DNA from: an uncultured Methylococcaceae bacterium | GTDB taxonomy: Bacteria > Pseudomonadota > Gammaproteobacteria > Methylococcales > Methylococcaceae | Reading direction: 5' to 3' | DNA: 64,000 nucleotides | Assembly: GCA_903934875.1 (NCBI GenBank) | Contig: CAIZPP010000101.1 | Coordinates: 1 to 64,000, forward strand | Shown: piece by piece, positions 11,207 to 19,587 of the stretch | How positions within the stretch are numbered: position 1 is the first letter of the stretch | Layout: each line of letters begins with the position of its first letter | Position numbers and translations under genes: made by a program | Notes under the pieces: model-generated | Told to the model about the DNA's origin: nothing | The model's input: only the letters and a program-made list of their open reading frames with translations | Database searches by the model: none

Positions 11207-11841
11207 TACTGCTTCCTGCTTCTTTTGACTGGATCTGCCGCAGCACTGCCTTCTTCCAAATAGCGGTAAGTCTTGACTTGCGCATCCATCGACAATGGTT
11301 TGATTTTTGTTCCTGCAGGCGAATCCTTTCTTGGGGTGATTCTAATGTTATGAATCGTCACAATACGGGGCAAGGCGGCCAAGCCGCTAATGAAAGTGCC
11401 AAATTCCATGTAAGATCCCAACACTCTAATGTCTATTGGAAGTTCAGCATAGAAATCCTTTTGGGTTTCGTTGCCTGGTTTGAAAAGTTCAAATTCCAAT
11501 CCACTTGCCAGACCGGTTTGGGACACATCCACCAACAAATCGGGAACTTGAGTTTTATCAGGCAATTGCCGCAATAAATCGCCAAAAGATTTTTCTATTT
11601 CATCGAGTTGCTGCCGGTATTCATCAAGATTGACAGCTTTTTTTTGTTTAGCCTCGAAGTTGTTTTTTAATTCCTGTTCCTTGGCTTGATAAGCGTACAG
11701 CCCAGCCAGTTGATCTTGAGTATCAAAATAGTACACCAGTCCTGTGATAAAACCGCACAGGATTAACACCACAGTTGCTTTTATCGCGACAGGCCATGAG
11801 CCTATGTTATTAATATCCAAATTGAGGTTAGACAGGTTCAT
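11206..11841 (-). CDS. pilO: Type IV pilus alignment protein PilO
   Basis: A 211-residue bitopic inner-membrane protein that pairs with PilN to form the alignment complex. It has one transmembrane segment (about residues 22-40), then a coiled-coil-forming stretch (KEQELKNNFEAKQKKAVNLDEYR) and a ferredoxin-like C-terminal domain (LPIDIRVLGSYMEFGTFISGLAALPRIV). It overlaps pilN by 4 bp and shares one base with pilP. Family and position agree. Confidence 0.94.
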   Translation of the reverse strand: MNLSNLNLDINNIGSWPVAIKATVVLILCGFITGLVYYFDTQDQLAGLYAYQAKEQELKNNFEAKQKKAVNLDEYRQQLDEIEKSFGDLLRQLPDKTQVPDLLVDVSQTGLASGLEFELFKPGNETQKDFYAELPIDIRVLGSYMEFGTFISGLAALPRIVTIHNIRITPRKDSPAGTKIKPLSMDAQVKTYRYLEEGSAAADPVKRSRKQ

Positions 11842-12422
11842 GGTGCGCCTTTTCTTTTGCCTTCAACCTTTTCAATTGATTGTTTAATCTGTAGCGAAAA
11901 CTCGCTCTGACGCTCTTTTCTGTTGTCTTTGCTTTGCGTCTTGGTTTCAATGATATTAAGGACGGGATCCTTAAGCCATGCCGAAGACTCCAAATTACGC
12001 ATGTACGCTGAAACCCGCGCATTGGATTGGGCCACACCTTTGACGGCTAGGTTTTTATCCGATTGGGTCAAATCCGTCAAATAAAGCCCTTCCGGTATCG
12101 TGCGTCCTAGTTCGTCAAAAAGATGGACAATTTCCGGGCGGCTTGCCTGCAACTCCTGAATCACATCCATTTTAGCGAGCAGGCGTTTTTTCTTAACTTC
12201 AAGATCCTGGATTTCTTTGATCTTGTTATCCAGGGAATTTATTTCCTTATCTAAATACTGGTTGCGCTCAATTTGATAATCCACCCTAGCACTGATATTG
12301 AGGTGCAATAGAAGCAACAGCAACAAGGTAACGGCAACGCCGACCCCGGTTACGGCGACAAAGTCCTGTTGCCGCTGCTTGCGAAGTTCTATCCGCCATG
12401 GCAGGAGATTGAAGTGAGCCAT
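11838..12422 (-). CDS. pilN: Type IV pilus assembly protein PilN
   Basis: A 194-residue protein of the pilus alignment subcomplex. It begins MAHFNLLPWRIELRKQRQQ, the conserved cytoplasmic N-terminus (NLLPWR) that binds PilM. One membrane span follows (about residues 25-45), then a periplasmic coiled coil and a ferredoxin-like domain. It overlaps pilM by one base and pilO by four. Confidence 0.95.
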   Translation of the reverse strand: MAHFNLLPWRIELRKQRQQDFVAVTGVGVAVTLLLLLLLHLNISARVDYQIERNQYLDKEINSLDNKIKEIQDLEVKKKRLLAKMDVIQELQASRPEIVHLFDELGRTIPEGLYLTDLTQSDKNLAVKGVAQSNARVSAYMRNLESSAWLKDPVLNIIETKTQSKDNRKERQSEFSLQIKQSIEKVEGKRKGAP

Positions 12423-13483
12423 CAGTCGAAGCTCCGTAGCGCCAATCCGCAGGCCGTCAACATGGCCGACGAATCATTGCTTATATTAAGCGGCTTTACC
12501 CTGCTCGAAAGCGACATGTTGATGAACGGATTGGCGATGATGGTCGGAATGCCCAGGCTTTGTTGGACAAAATGGTCGAGTCCTGAAATCGATGCGCAGC
12601 CACCGGCAAGCACCAAATGGTCAATCCCCTTTTGAGATGAGGATGAGAGAAAAAATTGCAAGGCTCGACTGACTTGCTGTGCCAATGCTTGCTTGAAGGG
12701 GTCTAGTACCTCGGGTAGATAATTGTCCGGCAAGCCGCCGACTTTCTTGGCAAGGCCCGCTTCTTCATAGGACAGGCCGTAGCGGCGTTGAATTTCCTCG
12801 GTAAGTTGCTTTCCCCCAAACGCCTGTTCACGCGAATAAACATGGCGGCTGCTGTGCAACACATTAAGCGTGGTCATAGTGGCACCAATATCCGCAATGG
12901 CAATGGTCATTTTTTCTGCGCCTGCCGGTAACTGGTCGACAATCAGAGGGAATGCGTTTTCCAGCGCATAGGACTCTATATCGACGATTACCGTCTTAAG
13001 GCCAGCCAGTTCCATGGCGGCGACACGGTCCTCCACATTTTCTTTTCGTGACGCGACCACTAAAACGTCAACCAATTCCGGCTTTTTTTCATTAATGCCC
13101 TGTATTTCGAAGTCAAGGCTGACTTCATCCAATGGATAAGGGATGAACTGGTCAGCTTCGAGTTCGATTTGCGCTTCCATCTCGTCTTCGGTGAGATTGT
13201 TTGGCAAACTAATCAGCTTAGGTATGACAGCGGAAGCGGCCACGGCCACTGCCACATGCCTCAATTTTGTGCCAGACTGGGCCACAACGGCCTTGACGCT
13301 GTTGCCAATAGCTTCTACATTGACTATGGTTTTTTCCACAACTGCATCTTGGGGCAAAGGTACCACGCCAAAGCTCTCTACGCGATAGCGGGTATCGGTT
13401 TTGCCCAACTCAAGCAACTTTATGGCAGCAGTGCTGATATCGATACCTAGCAAGATTTGCTTTTTACGCTTTAAAAATAACAT
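12422..13483 (-). CDS. pilM: Type IV pilus actin-like ATPase PilM
   Basis: A 353-residue cytoplasmic actin-like protein that binds the PilN N-terminus. It shows the FtsA-like nucleotide-binding motifs GIDISTAAIKLLEL (near residue 12), ADIGATMTTLNVL and the LAGGCASISGL segment near the C-terminus. I start at 13483 (MLFLKRKKQILLGIDIS). A longer frame to 13678 adds an unrelated 65-residue tail that covers the promoter region. A purine-rich GGAAT lies just upstream of this ATG. It is the first gene of pilMNOPQ and divergent from ponA. Confidence 0.95.
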   Translation of the reverse strand: MLFLKRKKQILLGIDISTAAIKLLELGKTDTRYRVESFGVVPLPQDAVVEKTIVNVEAIGNSVKAVVAQSGTKLRHVAVAVAASAVIPKLISLPNNLTEDEMEAQIELEADQFIPYPLDEVSLDFEIQGINEKKPELVDVLVVASRKENVEDRVAAMELAGLKTVIVDIESYALENAFPLIVDQLPAGAEKMTIAIADIGATMTTLNVLHSSRHVYSREQAFGGKQLTEEIQRRYGLSYEEAGLAKKVGGLPDNYLPEVLDPFKQALAQQVSRALQFFLSSSSQKGIDHLVLAGGCASISGLDHFVQQSLGIPTIIANPFINMSLSSRVKPLNISNDSSAMLTACGLALRSFD

Positions 13484-13594
13484 GTTGGAATTCCTTGCGC
13501 ATTTCCCCAAAGAAAAAAACCGCCGCTGTTTGCGCAACGGTTGCGGCCAGCGCCTAACGAATAGACTTTCACGAGATTTAACCGTTTTGCTGTA

Positions 13595-13624
13595 GTATAT
13601 TATCACTGAAAGATTTCTATCAAA
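13595..13624 (-). promoter_or_regulatory. Candidate sigma-70 promoter for pilM
   Basis: On the minus strand, TTGATA is followed after 18 bases by TATACT, about 110 bases upstream of the pilM ATG. The boxes fit the vegetative consensus fairly well, and the AT-rich divergent gap (13484-13703) is where both pilM and ponA promoters should lie. This is a motif match only. Confidence 0.4.
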
Positions 13625-13703
13625 AAAAATTGGCTCGTGACGTGCGATAAGTGCGAAAACGAGCGAAAATGCATCCACATAGACTCATAAAAAAGATAAG
13701 CGA

Positions 13704-16199
13704 GTGGTTAGAACCAAGATAAAAACACGCCAATCTAGGCCCCTGCGCAACTTCACCCTATTTTTTTCCGCTCTTTTTTTTGCTGCGGTGATTGTCGGTG
13801 GTGCTGGTTCTTACATTTTGTATCGCATCATAGAGCCGCAATTGCCGGACATTGATTCGCTGCTGGATGTCCGGTATCAGATTCCAATGAGCGTATACAG
13901 CCGTGACGGCAAGCTGATCGGGCATTACGGCGAAAAAAAGCGAAGTCCGATGAACTATGCAGAAATTCCGCGTCCGACCATACAAGCCTTTCTGGCGGCT
14001 GAGGATGATCGGTTTTTCGAGCATCCTGGAGTGGATTACCAAGGGTTGCTGCGCGCCGTGTTTGAATTTGTCCGCACCGGCGAGAAGCGGCAGGGTGGAA
14101 GCACCATCACCATGCAGGTGGCAAGAAATTTTTTTCTTAGCAACGAAAAGACATTTTTCCGCAAGCTCACGGAAATCATGCTGGCCATGAAGATCGAGTC
14201 TAAGCTTACCAAGGAGCAAATCCTTGAACTGTACCTGAACAAGATATACTTCGGCCAGCATGCCTACGGCATTGATGCAGCGGCGCAGGTTTACTACGGC
14301 AAACATGTGCCAGAGCTTACCCTAGGCGAAACCGCGATGATCGCCGGATTGCCCAAAGCACCCTCCACCTTCAATCCCGTTGCCAATCCCGAGCGGGCAA
14401 CGCTACGCAGGGACTATGTTCTCAGGCGGATGTTGGTGCAAGACTATATCGATCAGGCGCAATACAACGCGGCCATTCAAGAACCTGTGAACGTGAGCCT
14501 GCATTTCCCAGTCATTGAGTTGGATGCCCCCTATACGGCTGAAATGGTACGTAGCGAGATGTTTCAACGCTATGGTGATGAGGCCTATACCAATGGTTAT
14601 AAGGTTTATACAACCCTTGACAGTCGCTTGCAGGTAGCTTCCGACAAGGCATTGCGGCAGGCTTTGCACGACTACGACGAGCGCCACGGTTACCGGGGGA
14701 CAAAACAGCGGATCGACTTGGCAATTTTGAAAACCGACAAAGAGTGGGACGAACAGTTGGCCAACATGCCAGATGAGGGCGACACGGTGCCCGGCATTGT
14801 CCTGTCCGTTAAGGAACGCTCGGCAGAAGTTTACCTGGGCCGGTCAGGAATCGTGCCCCTGAACTGGGATGGGGCGAAATGGGCGCACAAATTCCTTAAC
14901 CAAGATGCCCAGGGAGCCTACCCCCGCAGCGTCAAAGACCTGATTAAGCCAGGCGATGTCATTCGCCTACGGTTGACGGAGAATGGCGAATGGAGGCTGA
15001 CGCAAACTCCTAAGGTCGAGGGCGCGTTGGTTGCCATCAACGCAAAAAATGGGGCCATTCTGTCCATGTCAGGAGGGTTCGATTTTTACCATAGCAGTTT
15101 CAACCGCGTCACCCAGGCGCAACGACAGCCGGGGTCCGGCTTCAAACCGGTGCTCTATGCCGCCGCCCTCGACGCGGGCTACACACCTTCCAGCGTTATC
15201 AACGATGCCCCCATTACTTTCCACGACCCTACCCAAACGGGAGGGGAATGGAGACCGCAGAATTTTAGCGGTCGGTATTACGGGCCGACCCGTTTGCGCG
15301 ATGCCTTGGTAAAATCCAGAAATTTGGTGTCTATCCGTCTGCTGCGTGAAATTGGCTTGGACAAGGCGATAGAAACAGCCAAATTGTTCGGCTTCGTCGA
15401 TAGCGAACTGCCGAGGTCACTGACTCTGGCTCTAGGTAGCGGAAGTGCGACGCCGCTTAAAATGGCGCAAGTTTTTGCCGTCTTCGCCAACGGGGGGTTC
15501 CGGGTCGACCCGTATATGATTGAGCGCATTGAAACCCAAGACGGCGGTGTTGTTTTCCAGGCCACGCCCTTAGTTGCCTGTACGAATTGTGATGATGAGG
15601 AGAATAAGCCAGCCAACGAGGCTCCACGCATCCTCACACCCCAAGTCCATTCCATGATGAACTCCATGTTGCAAGACGTGATTCGCTACGGAACCGCGAC
15701 CAAAGCCTTGGAGTTGAGGCGTTCCGACATAGCAGGCAAGACCGGCACGACCAACGAACAGCGTGATGCGTGGTTCAACGGCTATTCCCCCGGCCTAGTC
15801 GCCGTCAGTTGGCTGGGCTTCGATTCGCCTAAACCTTTGGGGGAAGGTGAGACTGGGGGCCATACGGCTTTGCCTATGTGGATGTACTTCATGAAAGAAG
15901 CGCTCAATGGCATTCCCGAAACTGGCTTCACCAAAGCGGAAGGGTCGGCTGCGTCATCCAATGGCTTGCCGGTCAAGAGGAAGAGTGCCAGCGGGATGGG
16001 AGAATACTACCCATCTAATCCAGCCCATAAGCGTTCCTCTGCCGCGGCCAAGAAAAAGCCACAGAAAGCCCGCCGCCGTAGCGATTCCGGCGCTGACACA
16101 ACGCCTAGGGATGGAGGAGTCGATTCGGACGAAGGGGGTGGCTATTCGCCTCCGCCCTCGCGGGAAGGCGGGGGCAAGAGCGTCGACCCCCTATTTTAG
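13704..16199 (+). CDS. mrcA: Penicillin-binding protein 1A
   Basis: An 831-residue bifunctional peptidoglycan synthase. An N-terminal membrane anchor (about residues 17-40) is followed by the GT51 glycosyltransferase domain (AEDDRFFEHPGVDYQGLLRA; GGSTITMQVARNFFL). An OB-like insert follows, then the transpeptidase with the SGFKP active-site serine, the SRN motif and AGKTGTTNEQRDAWF. The start is GTG at 13704 with a weak upstream purine run. The C-terminal 60 residues are basic and then Ser/Gly/Pro-rich, an extra low-complexity tail. The divergent arrangement with pilMNOPQ is conserved in gammaproteobacteria. Confidence 0.96.
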   Translation: MVRTKIKTRQSRPLRNFTLFFSALFFAAVIVGGAGSYILYRIIEPQLPDIDSLLDVRYQIPMSVYSRDGKLIGHYGEKKRSPMNYAEIPRPTIQAFLAAEDDRFFEHPGVDYQGLLRAVFEFVRTGEKRQGGSTITMQVARNFFLSNEKTFFRKLTEIMLAMKIESKLTKEQILELYLNKIYFGQHAYGIDAAAQVYYGKHVPELTLGETAMIAGLPKAPSTFNPVANPERATLRRDYVLRRMLVQDYIDQAQYNAAIQEPVNVSLHFPVIELDAPYTAEMVRSEMFQRYGDEAYTNGYKVYTTLDSRLQVASDKALRQALHDYDERHGYRGTKQRIDLAILKTDKEWDEQLANMPDEGDTVPGIVLSVKERSAEVYLGRSGIVPLNWDGAKWAHKFLNQDAQGAYPRSVKDLIKPGDVIRLRLTENGEWRLTQTPKVEGALVAINAKNGAILSMSGGFDFYHSSFNRVTQAQRQPGSGFKPVLYAAALDAGYTPSSVINDAPITFHDPTQTGGEWRPQNFSGRYYGPTRLRDALVKSRNLVSIRLLREIGLDKAIETAKLFGFVDSELPRSLTLALGSGSATPLKMAQVFAVFANGGFRVDPYMIERIETQDGGVVFQATPLVACTNCDDEENKPANEAPRILTPQVHSMMNSMLQDVIRYGTATKALELRRSDIAGKTGTTNEQRDAWFNGYSPGLVAVSWLGFDSPKPLGEGETGGHTALPMWMYFMKEALNGIPETGFTKAEGSAASSNGLPVKRKSASGMGEYYPSNPAHKRSSAAAKKKPQKARRRSDSGADTTPRDGGVDSDEGGGYSPPPSREGGGKSVDPLF

Positions 16200-16214
16200 C
16201 GAAAACACACCACT

Positions 16215-16823
16215 ATGGTTTTCGATGACCGATTGAGGGCGCGCATTGCCTTGGAAGCTGCCCGCATCATGGCGGAAGAAGGCATAGAAGAACCCGGCCT
16301 GGCAAAAAAAAAGGCGGTGGCCCGGTTGGGCGTCGCCACCCAGCGCAATTTGCCGCGCCGGGAAGAAATCGAGGCGGCGCTGCTCGAACACCAGCGCCTG
16401 TTCGGCCAATATGACCAGCCGCAACGGCTGGCAAGGCTGCGCAAGCTGGCACTTGAGGCGATGCGGTTTCTGGCCGTATTCTCGCCTGTTTTGGCGGGCA
16501 GTGTTTGGAGCGGAAGCGCGGGGAAGCACAGCCCCATACGCCTGTACCTGTATCCACACGCCCCGGAAGAGGTCATCCGCAAATTATTGGACGCACATAT
16601 TCCCTTTGAAGAAAAATCCCATAGCGTGTCGCGGGATGCGGAAACCCTGGCTGGCCAGCCCGCGTTTCATTTCCATGTGGACGGCGTCCGCGTTGAACTC
16701 CTGTTGCTCCCCCACTCATGGAAAAGCAACAAGCTACACAAGCAAAGCTCGGCGTTGGCAGGGGGAGGGATTAAAGAGTTGGAAAGGTTGATTGGCGCAG
16801 GGGTGGGTTCCAAACCAGCCTAA
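16215..16823 (+). CDS. Conserved hypothetical, possible nucleotidyltransferase fold
   Basis: A 202-residue soluble protein 15 bp after ponA on the same strand. The N-terminus (DRLRARIALEAARIMAEEG) is helical and basic. The middle segment (LALEAMRFLAVFSPVLAGSVWSGSAGKHSPIRLYLYPHAPEEVIRKLL) has the outline of minimal nucleotidyltransferases, in which a GS-type turn and acidic strand follow a helix. The catalytic aspartates are not clearly preserved (SPIRLYL in place of a D-x-D strand). Many proteobacteria have a protein of this type. The exact function is unknown to me. Confidence 0.7.
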   Translation: MVFDDRLRARIALEAARIMAEEGIEEPGLAKKKAVARLGVATQRNLPRREEIEAALLEHQRLFGQYDQPQRLARLRKLALEAMRFLAVFSPVLAGSVWSGSAGKHSPIRLYLYPHAPEEVIRKLLDAHIPFEEKSHSVSRDAETLAGQPAFHFHVDGVRVELLLLPHSWKSNKLHKQSSALAGGGIKELERLIGAGVGSKPA

Positions 16824-16833
16824 AACACCTGAC

Positions 16834-16906
16834 GCGGGTCGGGATTTGTAATCCCGACCCGAACGTTATGTCCACAGACCACAGTTTTGCCGTTGCACAA
16901 AACGTT
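16834..16906 (+). repeat. 73-bp repeat, left inverted copy bordering island
   Basis: Starts with a palindrome (GGGTCGGGATT and AATCCCGACCC) and runs to ACAAAACGTT. It matches 21337-21409 in the opposite orientation, with the first 50 bp essentially identical and a few differences in the rest. A further palindrome (GACGGGATT and AATCCCGTC) follows at about 16911-16931. The two copies enclose the accessory island. Confidence 0.8.
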
Positions 16907-16980
16907 ACGGACGGGATTACAAATCCCGTCAGGCGGAGAGGCGATTTCCAAAAAAGCCGGGGCGGGCGCTGCTTTTTACG

Positions 16981-17040
16981 CCCGACGTTTCGGCGGTTGA
17001 TGCCTATGGCGTTCGGCAAATGCTACGCTGGCGGTTGAAG
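16981..17040 (+). repeat. Island-border repeat, copy a
   Basis: The core is CCCGACGTTTCGGCGGTTGA, followed by a CTATGGCGTTCGGCAAATGC run. Related copies are at 17898-17975, 19021-19090 and 21443-21523. Each copy sits in a gap between modules of the 16.8-22.2 kb island. Confidence 0.7.
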
Positions 17041-17069
17041 CAGGGGTTGTGCAAAGGGCGATTATTGTA

Positions 17070-17879
17070 ATGGGCGACAAAGATATCATTTCCAAGCAGA
17101 TTTTCAAGCGCCTAGTACGGGACTTCGCCACCGTGTTGTTTGGCCTACCCGTCACCGACGTTGAACTTTTGGAGACTTCTCACTTACGCATCGAAGACCG
17201 CCGCGCCGACTTGGTTGCCAAAGTCTGGCTTCCCGATGGACAAGTGTTCATACTGCACACCGAAATCCAGAACGATAACCAGCGTGTCTTCCCTATCCGC
17301 ATGTTGCGCTACCTGACGGATATTCTGCTGGAAAACTTAGGTCTGCCGGTGCGGCAATATCTTGTCTACATAGGCCGGGAACCCTTGCGCATGGCAGACG
17401 GGCTAAATCTGCCGGACTTGTTGGAATACCGCCATAAAATCATTGATATGCACCAAATAGACTGTGCAGACCTGTTGCGGAAAGACTCTCCCGATGCTTG
17501 GGTGCTGGCGGTATTATGTGATTTCCACGAGCGGCAATCCCGCGCCGTCATCCATGAAATCCTAGCCCGACTGATGCAACGTTTCCAAGACCAGCCGTCC
17601 ACATTGCGGGAATATGTGGTCATGCTGGAAATACTGTCCGACAACCGGGACCTGAACTTAGACATACGCGAGGAATTAGACATGTTGGCCATTAACCTTG
17701 AAAAATTGCCGAGTTACCAGATTGGTAAAACAGAAGGTGTCCATGAGCAGTCGCTCACGATTGCGGCCAAACTGTTGGCTGAAGGCAATGAAGCAGACTG
17801 GATTGCCTCGATTACTGGCTTGCCGCAGGCCGAAGTCGAGCGCCTGAAGGTAATGCCGAAGCCCTCAAAATTGGATTAA
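17070..17879 (+). CDS. Rpn-type PD-(D/E)XK nuclease/putative transposase
   Basis: A 269-residue protein of the recombination-promoting nuclease (Rpn) / putative-transposase group. The N-terminus (DIISKQIFKRLVRDFATVLFG) and the core RRADLVAKVWLPDGQVFILHTEIQND fit the PD-(D/E)XK nuclease fold: an acidic residue in RRADL, then E-I-Q. A helical region follows, and a short C-terminal segment (AKLLAEGNEADWIASITGLPQAEVERLK) typical of these proteins. The ATG at 17070 is preferred; a GTG at 17049 would add seven residues. It lies between copies of the island-border repeat, without a visible partner gene. Confidence 0.8.
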   Translation: MGDKDIISKQIFKRLVRDFATVLFGLPVTDVELLETSHLRIEDRRADLVAKVWLPDGQVFILHTEIQNDNQRVFPIRMLRYLTDILLENLGLPVRQYLVYIGREPLRMADGLNLPDLLEYRHKIIDMHQIDCADLLRKDSPDAWVLAVLCDFHERQSRAVIHEILARLMQRFQDQPSTLREYVVMLEILSDNRDLNLDIREELDMLAINLEKLPSYQIGKTEGVHEQSLTIAAKLLAEGNEADWIASITGLPQAEVERLKVMPKPSKLD

Positions 17880-17897
17880 CAGGGTTTGTCAATACAA

Positions 17898-17975
17898 CCC
17901 GACATTTCGGCGGTTGATGATGCCAATGGCGTTTGGTAAATGCTACGCTGTCGATAGTTCGGTGCGGTGATGTCT
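17898..17975 (+). repeat. Island-border repeat, copy b
   Basis: This is the longest copy. It starts CCCGACATTTCGGCGGTTGA and ends GGTGCGGTGATGTCT. It shares its order of blocks with copies at 16981, 19021 and 21443. It separates the Rpn gene from the BrnA-like gene. Confidence 0.75.
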
Positions 17976-18039
17976 ACATGGCACTTGGCATGGTTGGGGC
18001 ATTTATTTATCATGATTTCAGCATGGAGGGCAGAACCCC

Positions 18040-18345
18040 ATGAACGACGAACCTACTGGCAGCGGGTTGGAATCTAACAGCGGCACTGATTGGGAGCGGT
18101 TGCGGTGTATGAGTGATGCTGCAATTCATGCCGCCATAGAGGCCGACCCCGAGGCCATGCCCACGGATGAAGGGTTTTGGAAAAGCGCGGCGGTCGTCTT
18201 GCCGCGCCGTAAAGAAGTTGTCACCATGCGGCTGGACGCTGATGTTTTAGAATGGTTTCGGAAGGATCGCGGTTATCAAACGCGCATCAATGCTATTTTG
18301 CAAGCCTATATGAAGGCACACACGTCGCGACACAACCAAGAATAA
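18040..18345 (+). CDS. BrnA-type antitoxin-like protein, no toxin beside it
   Basis: A 101-residue protein. The C-terminal half (KEVVTMRLDADVLEWFRKDRGYQTRINAILQAYM) matches the ribbon-helix-helix-like core of BrnA/DUF4415 antitoxins. The first half is acidic. BrnA normally follows a brnT toxin gene, but no brnT-like frame is seen in the upstream 160 bp, which instead hold repeat copy b. It may therefore be an orphan or a solitary regulator. A GGAGGG-type purine run at 18023-18028 precedes the ATG. Confidence 0.75.
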   Translation: MNDEPTGSGLESNSGTDWERLRCMSDAAIHAAIEADPEAMPTDEGFWKSAAVVLPRRKEVVTMRLDADVLEWFRKDRGYQTRINAILQAYMKAHTSRHNQE

Positions 18346-18535
18346 CCCGACATTGGGTTCACAAATTGCGAAACGCCGCCCAAGTTTGATTATTAGCAAT
18401 AATCGTGCATCTGATACAGCCACTATCGTTCCGACTACCTCAAACATCGAACATGTTTACCCTTTCGAGGTTTTTCTGGCGGCAGGTGACAGTGGCTTGC
18501 CCAAACCATCCAAAGCTATAACTTAGGAGTGCAGC

Positions 18536-18784
18536 ATGGCTGCTTTAAACATTACCGTTCCCGATTCATCACTCTCTGCTTTGCGGCGTTCGCCCACCGA
18601 ATTTGTTCGTGAAATGAAGCTCGCGGCTGCGATGCATTGGTACCAGCAAGGAACTATGTCGCAAGAGCGGGCAGCCGAATTGGCAGGATACAACCGGCGT
18701 GATTTCATCCGTGCCTTGGCGCGTGAAAACATGGATGTGTTTGTTGTGGACGATGAAAGTTTGGCGCGGGAGAATCTTCAGTGA
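18536..18784 (+). CDS. UPF0175-family antitoxin-like protein
   Basis: An 82-residue protein with the UPF0175 pattern: an N-terminal beta strand (ALNITVPDS), then FVREMKLAAAMHWYQQGTMSQERAAELAGYNRRDFIRAL, a helix-turn-helix-like stretch that ends in a short acidic tail. Members usually pair with a DUF3368 (PIN-like) toxin encoded just downstream. Here the stop overlaps the GTG of the next frame (GTGA), which is only part of a DUF3368 gene. A GGAG run lies 10 bp upstream of the ATG. Confidence 0.85.
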   Translation: MAALNITVPDSSLSALRRSPTEFVREMKLAAAMHWYQQGTMSQERAAELAGYNRRDFIRALARENMDVFVVDDESLARENLQ

Positions 18785-19053
18785 TTGCCCTCGCGCGATC
18801 ATTGCCGGGAAGCATGGCGGTTATCGACGATTTGGCGGGACGGCGTTGTGCGGAGGCTCTGGGTTTGCCATTGCGGGGAACGGTGGGGCTGGTTCTTGCG
18901 GCAAAGCGTGTAGGGCGTATCCAGGCTGCACGACCTATTTTGGAACAGTTGCGGGATCACGGCATGTATTTATCGGATGCAGTCTTGAATCGGTCGCTCA
19001 GATGGGTGGGGAGTAGGCCATTTGACGGTTGGAATGCCAATGGCATTGGGTGA
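18781..19053 (+). pseudogene. Truncated DUF3368 PIN-like toxin
   Basis: This 90-residue frame contains only the C-terminal half of a DUF3368 protein: AVIDDLAGRRCAEALGLPLRGTVGLVLAAKRVGRI, followed by the usual helical tail. Complete family members have about 150-170 residues, and their N-terminal half carries the first acidic residues of the PIN active site. That half is absent, and the frame begins directly at the overlap with the UPF0175 gene. The C-terminus runs into repeat copy c. The toxin is probably inactive. Confidence 0.7.
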
Positions 19054-19090
19054 GCGTTACGGTGCCGATGGTTTGGTGCTTTGATGTCGG
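19021..19090 (+). repeat. Island-border repeat, copy c
   Basis: A diverged copy with the blocks GGAATGCCAATGGCATTGGG and GGTGCCGATGGTTTGGTGCT. It overlaps the end of the truncated DUF3368 frame and precedes the AT-rich cassette. Confidence 0.6.
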
Positions 19091-19242
19091 GCAACGATGA
19101 AGCAGGTTGCTCGACCTACAAGGCTTATAAAATTGAGCCTCTCAAGATATTTGCCCCGATACGCTATACTTGATTGAATTATGCTTTCTCTTGTTTAAAT
19201 GAAGATATACGCCTACCTGATAGCTCAATGTCGAGACTAAAA

Positions 19243-19587
19243 ATGCTAACCATAACACCAGCACAATTCAAAAATATGCAGCAAGCGCAACTTCAAGGTT
19301 TTGTCGCTACTATGAATGGGCATCTTGAACGTTTCTATCCTGATAAGTGCATGTCTGTAGGCTCCAAAGTTGATAATATCATCCATATGGGAATCAACAA
19401 AGCATCTGGCTATGGTATTAATACTCAAGCCGATGTCTGTCTTTTTATTACTTTGATGTTTGAGTTTGGTCTAAATTTTGACACCGACTCACGCTTACCT
19501 TGGGTCAAGGCCATTTTGCTTGACTCTTTTCCAGGCAAAATGCCTAGACTCTACCGCATGGCTATTTATTATGTCGAATACCACTAA
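19243..19587 (+). CDS. Small soluble protein, first gene of unknown cassette
   Basis: A 114-residue protein starting MLTITPAQFKNMQQAQLQGF. It is predicted helical, with a conserved-looking centre (GINKASGYGINTQADVCLFITLMFEFGLNFDTDSRLPWVKAIL). I have seen this pattern in small proteins encoded near type VI secretion or phage-tail accessory genes, but no known domain name is certain. I chose the ATG at 19243; the frame could begin at 19228 or at a TTG at 19174. It overlaps the next gene by 17 bp. The DNA is clearly more AT-rich than the flanking housekeeping genes. Confidence 0.6.
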   Translation: MLTITPAQFKNMQQAQLQGFVATMNGHLERFYPDKCMSVGSKVDNIIHMGINKASGYGINTQADVCLFITLMFEFGLNFDTDSRLPWVKAILLDSFPGKMPRLYRMAIYYVEYH

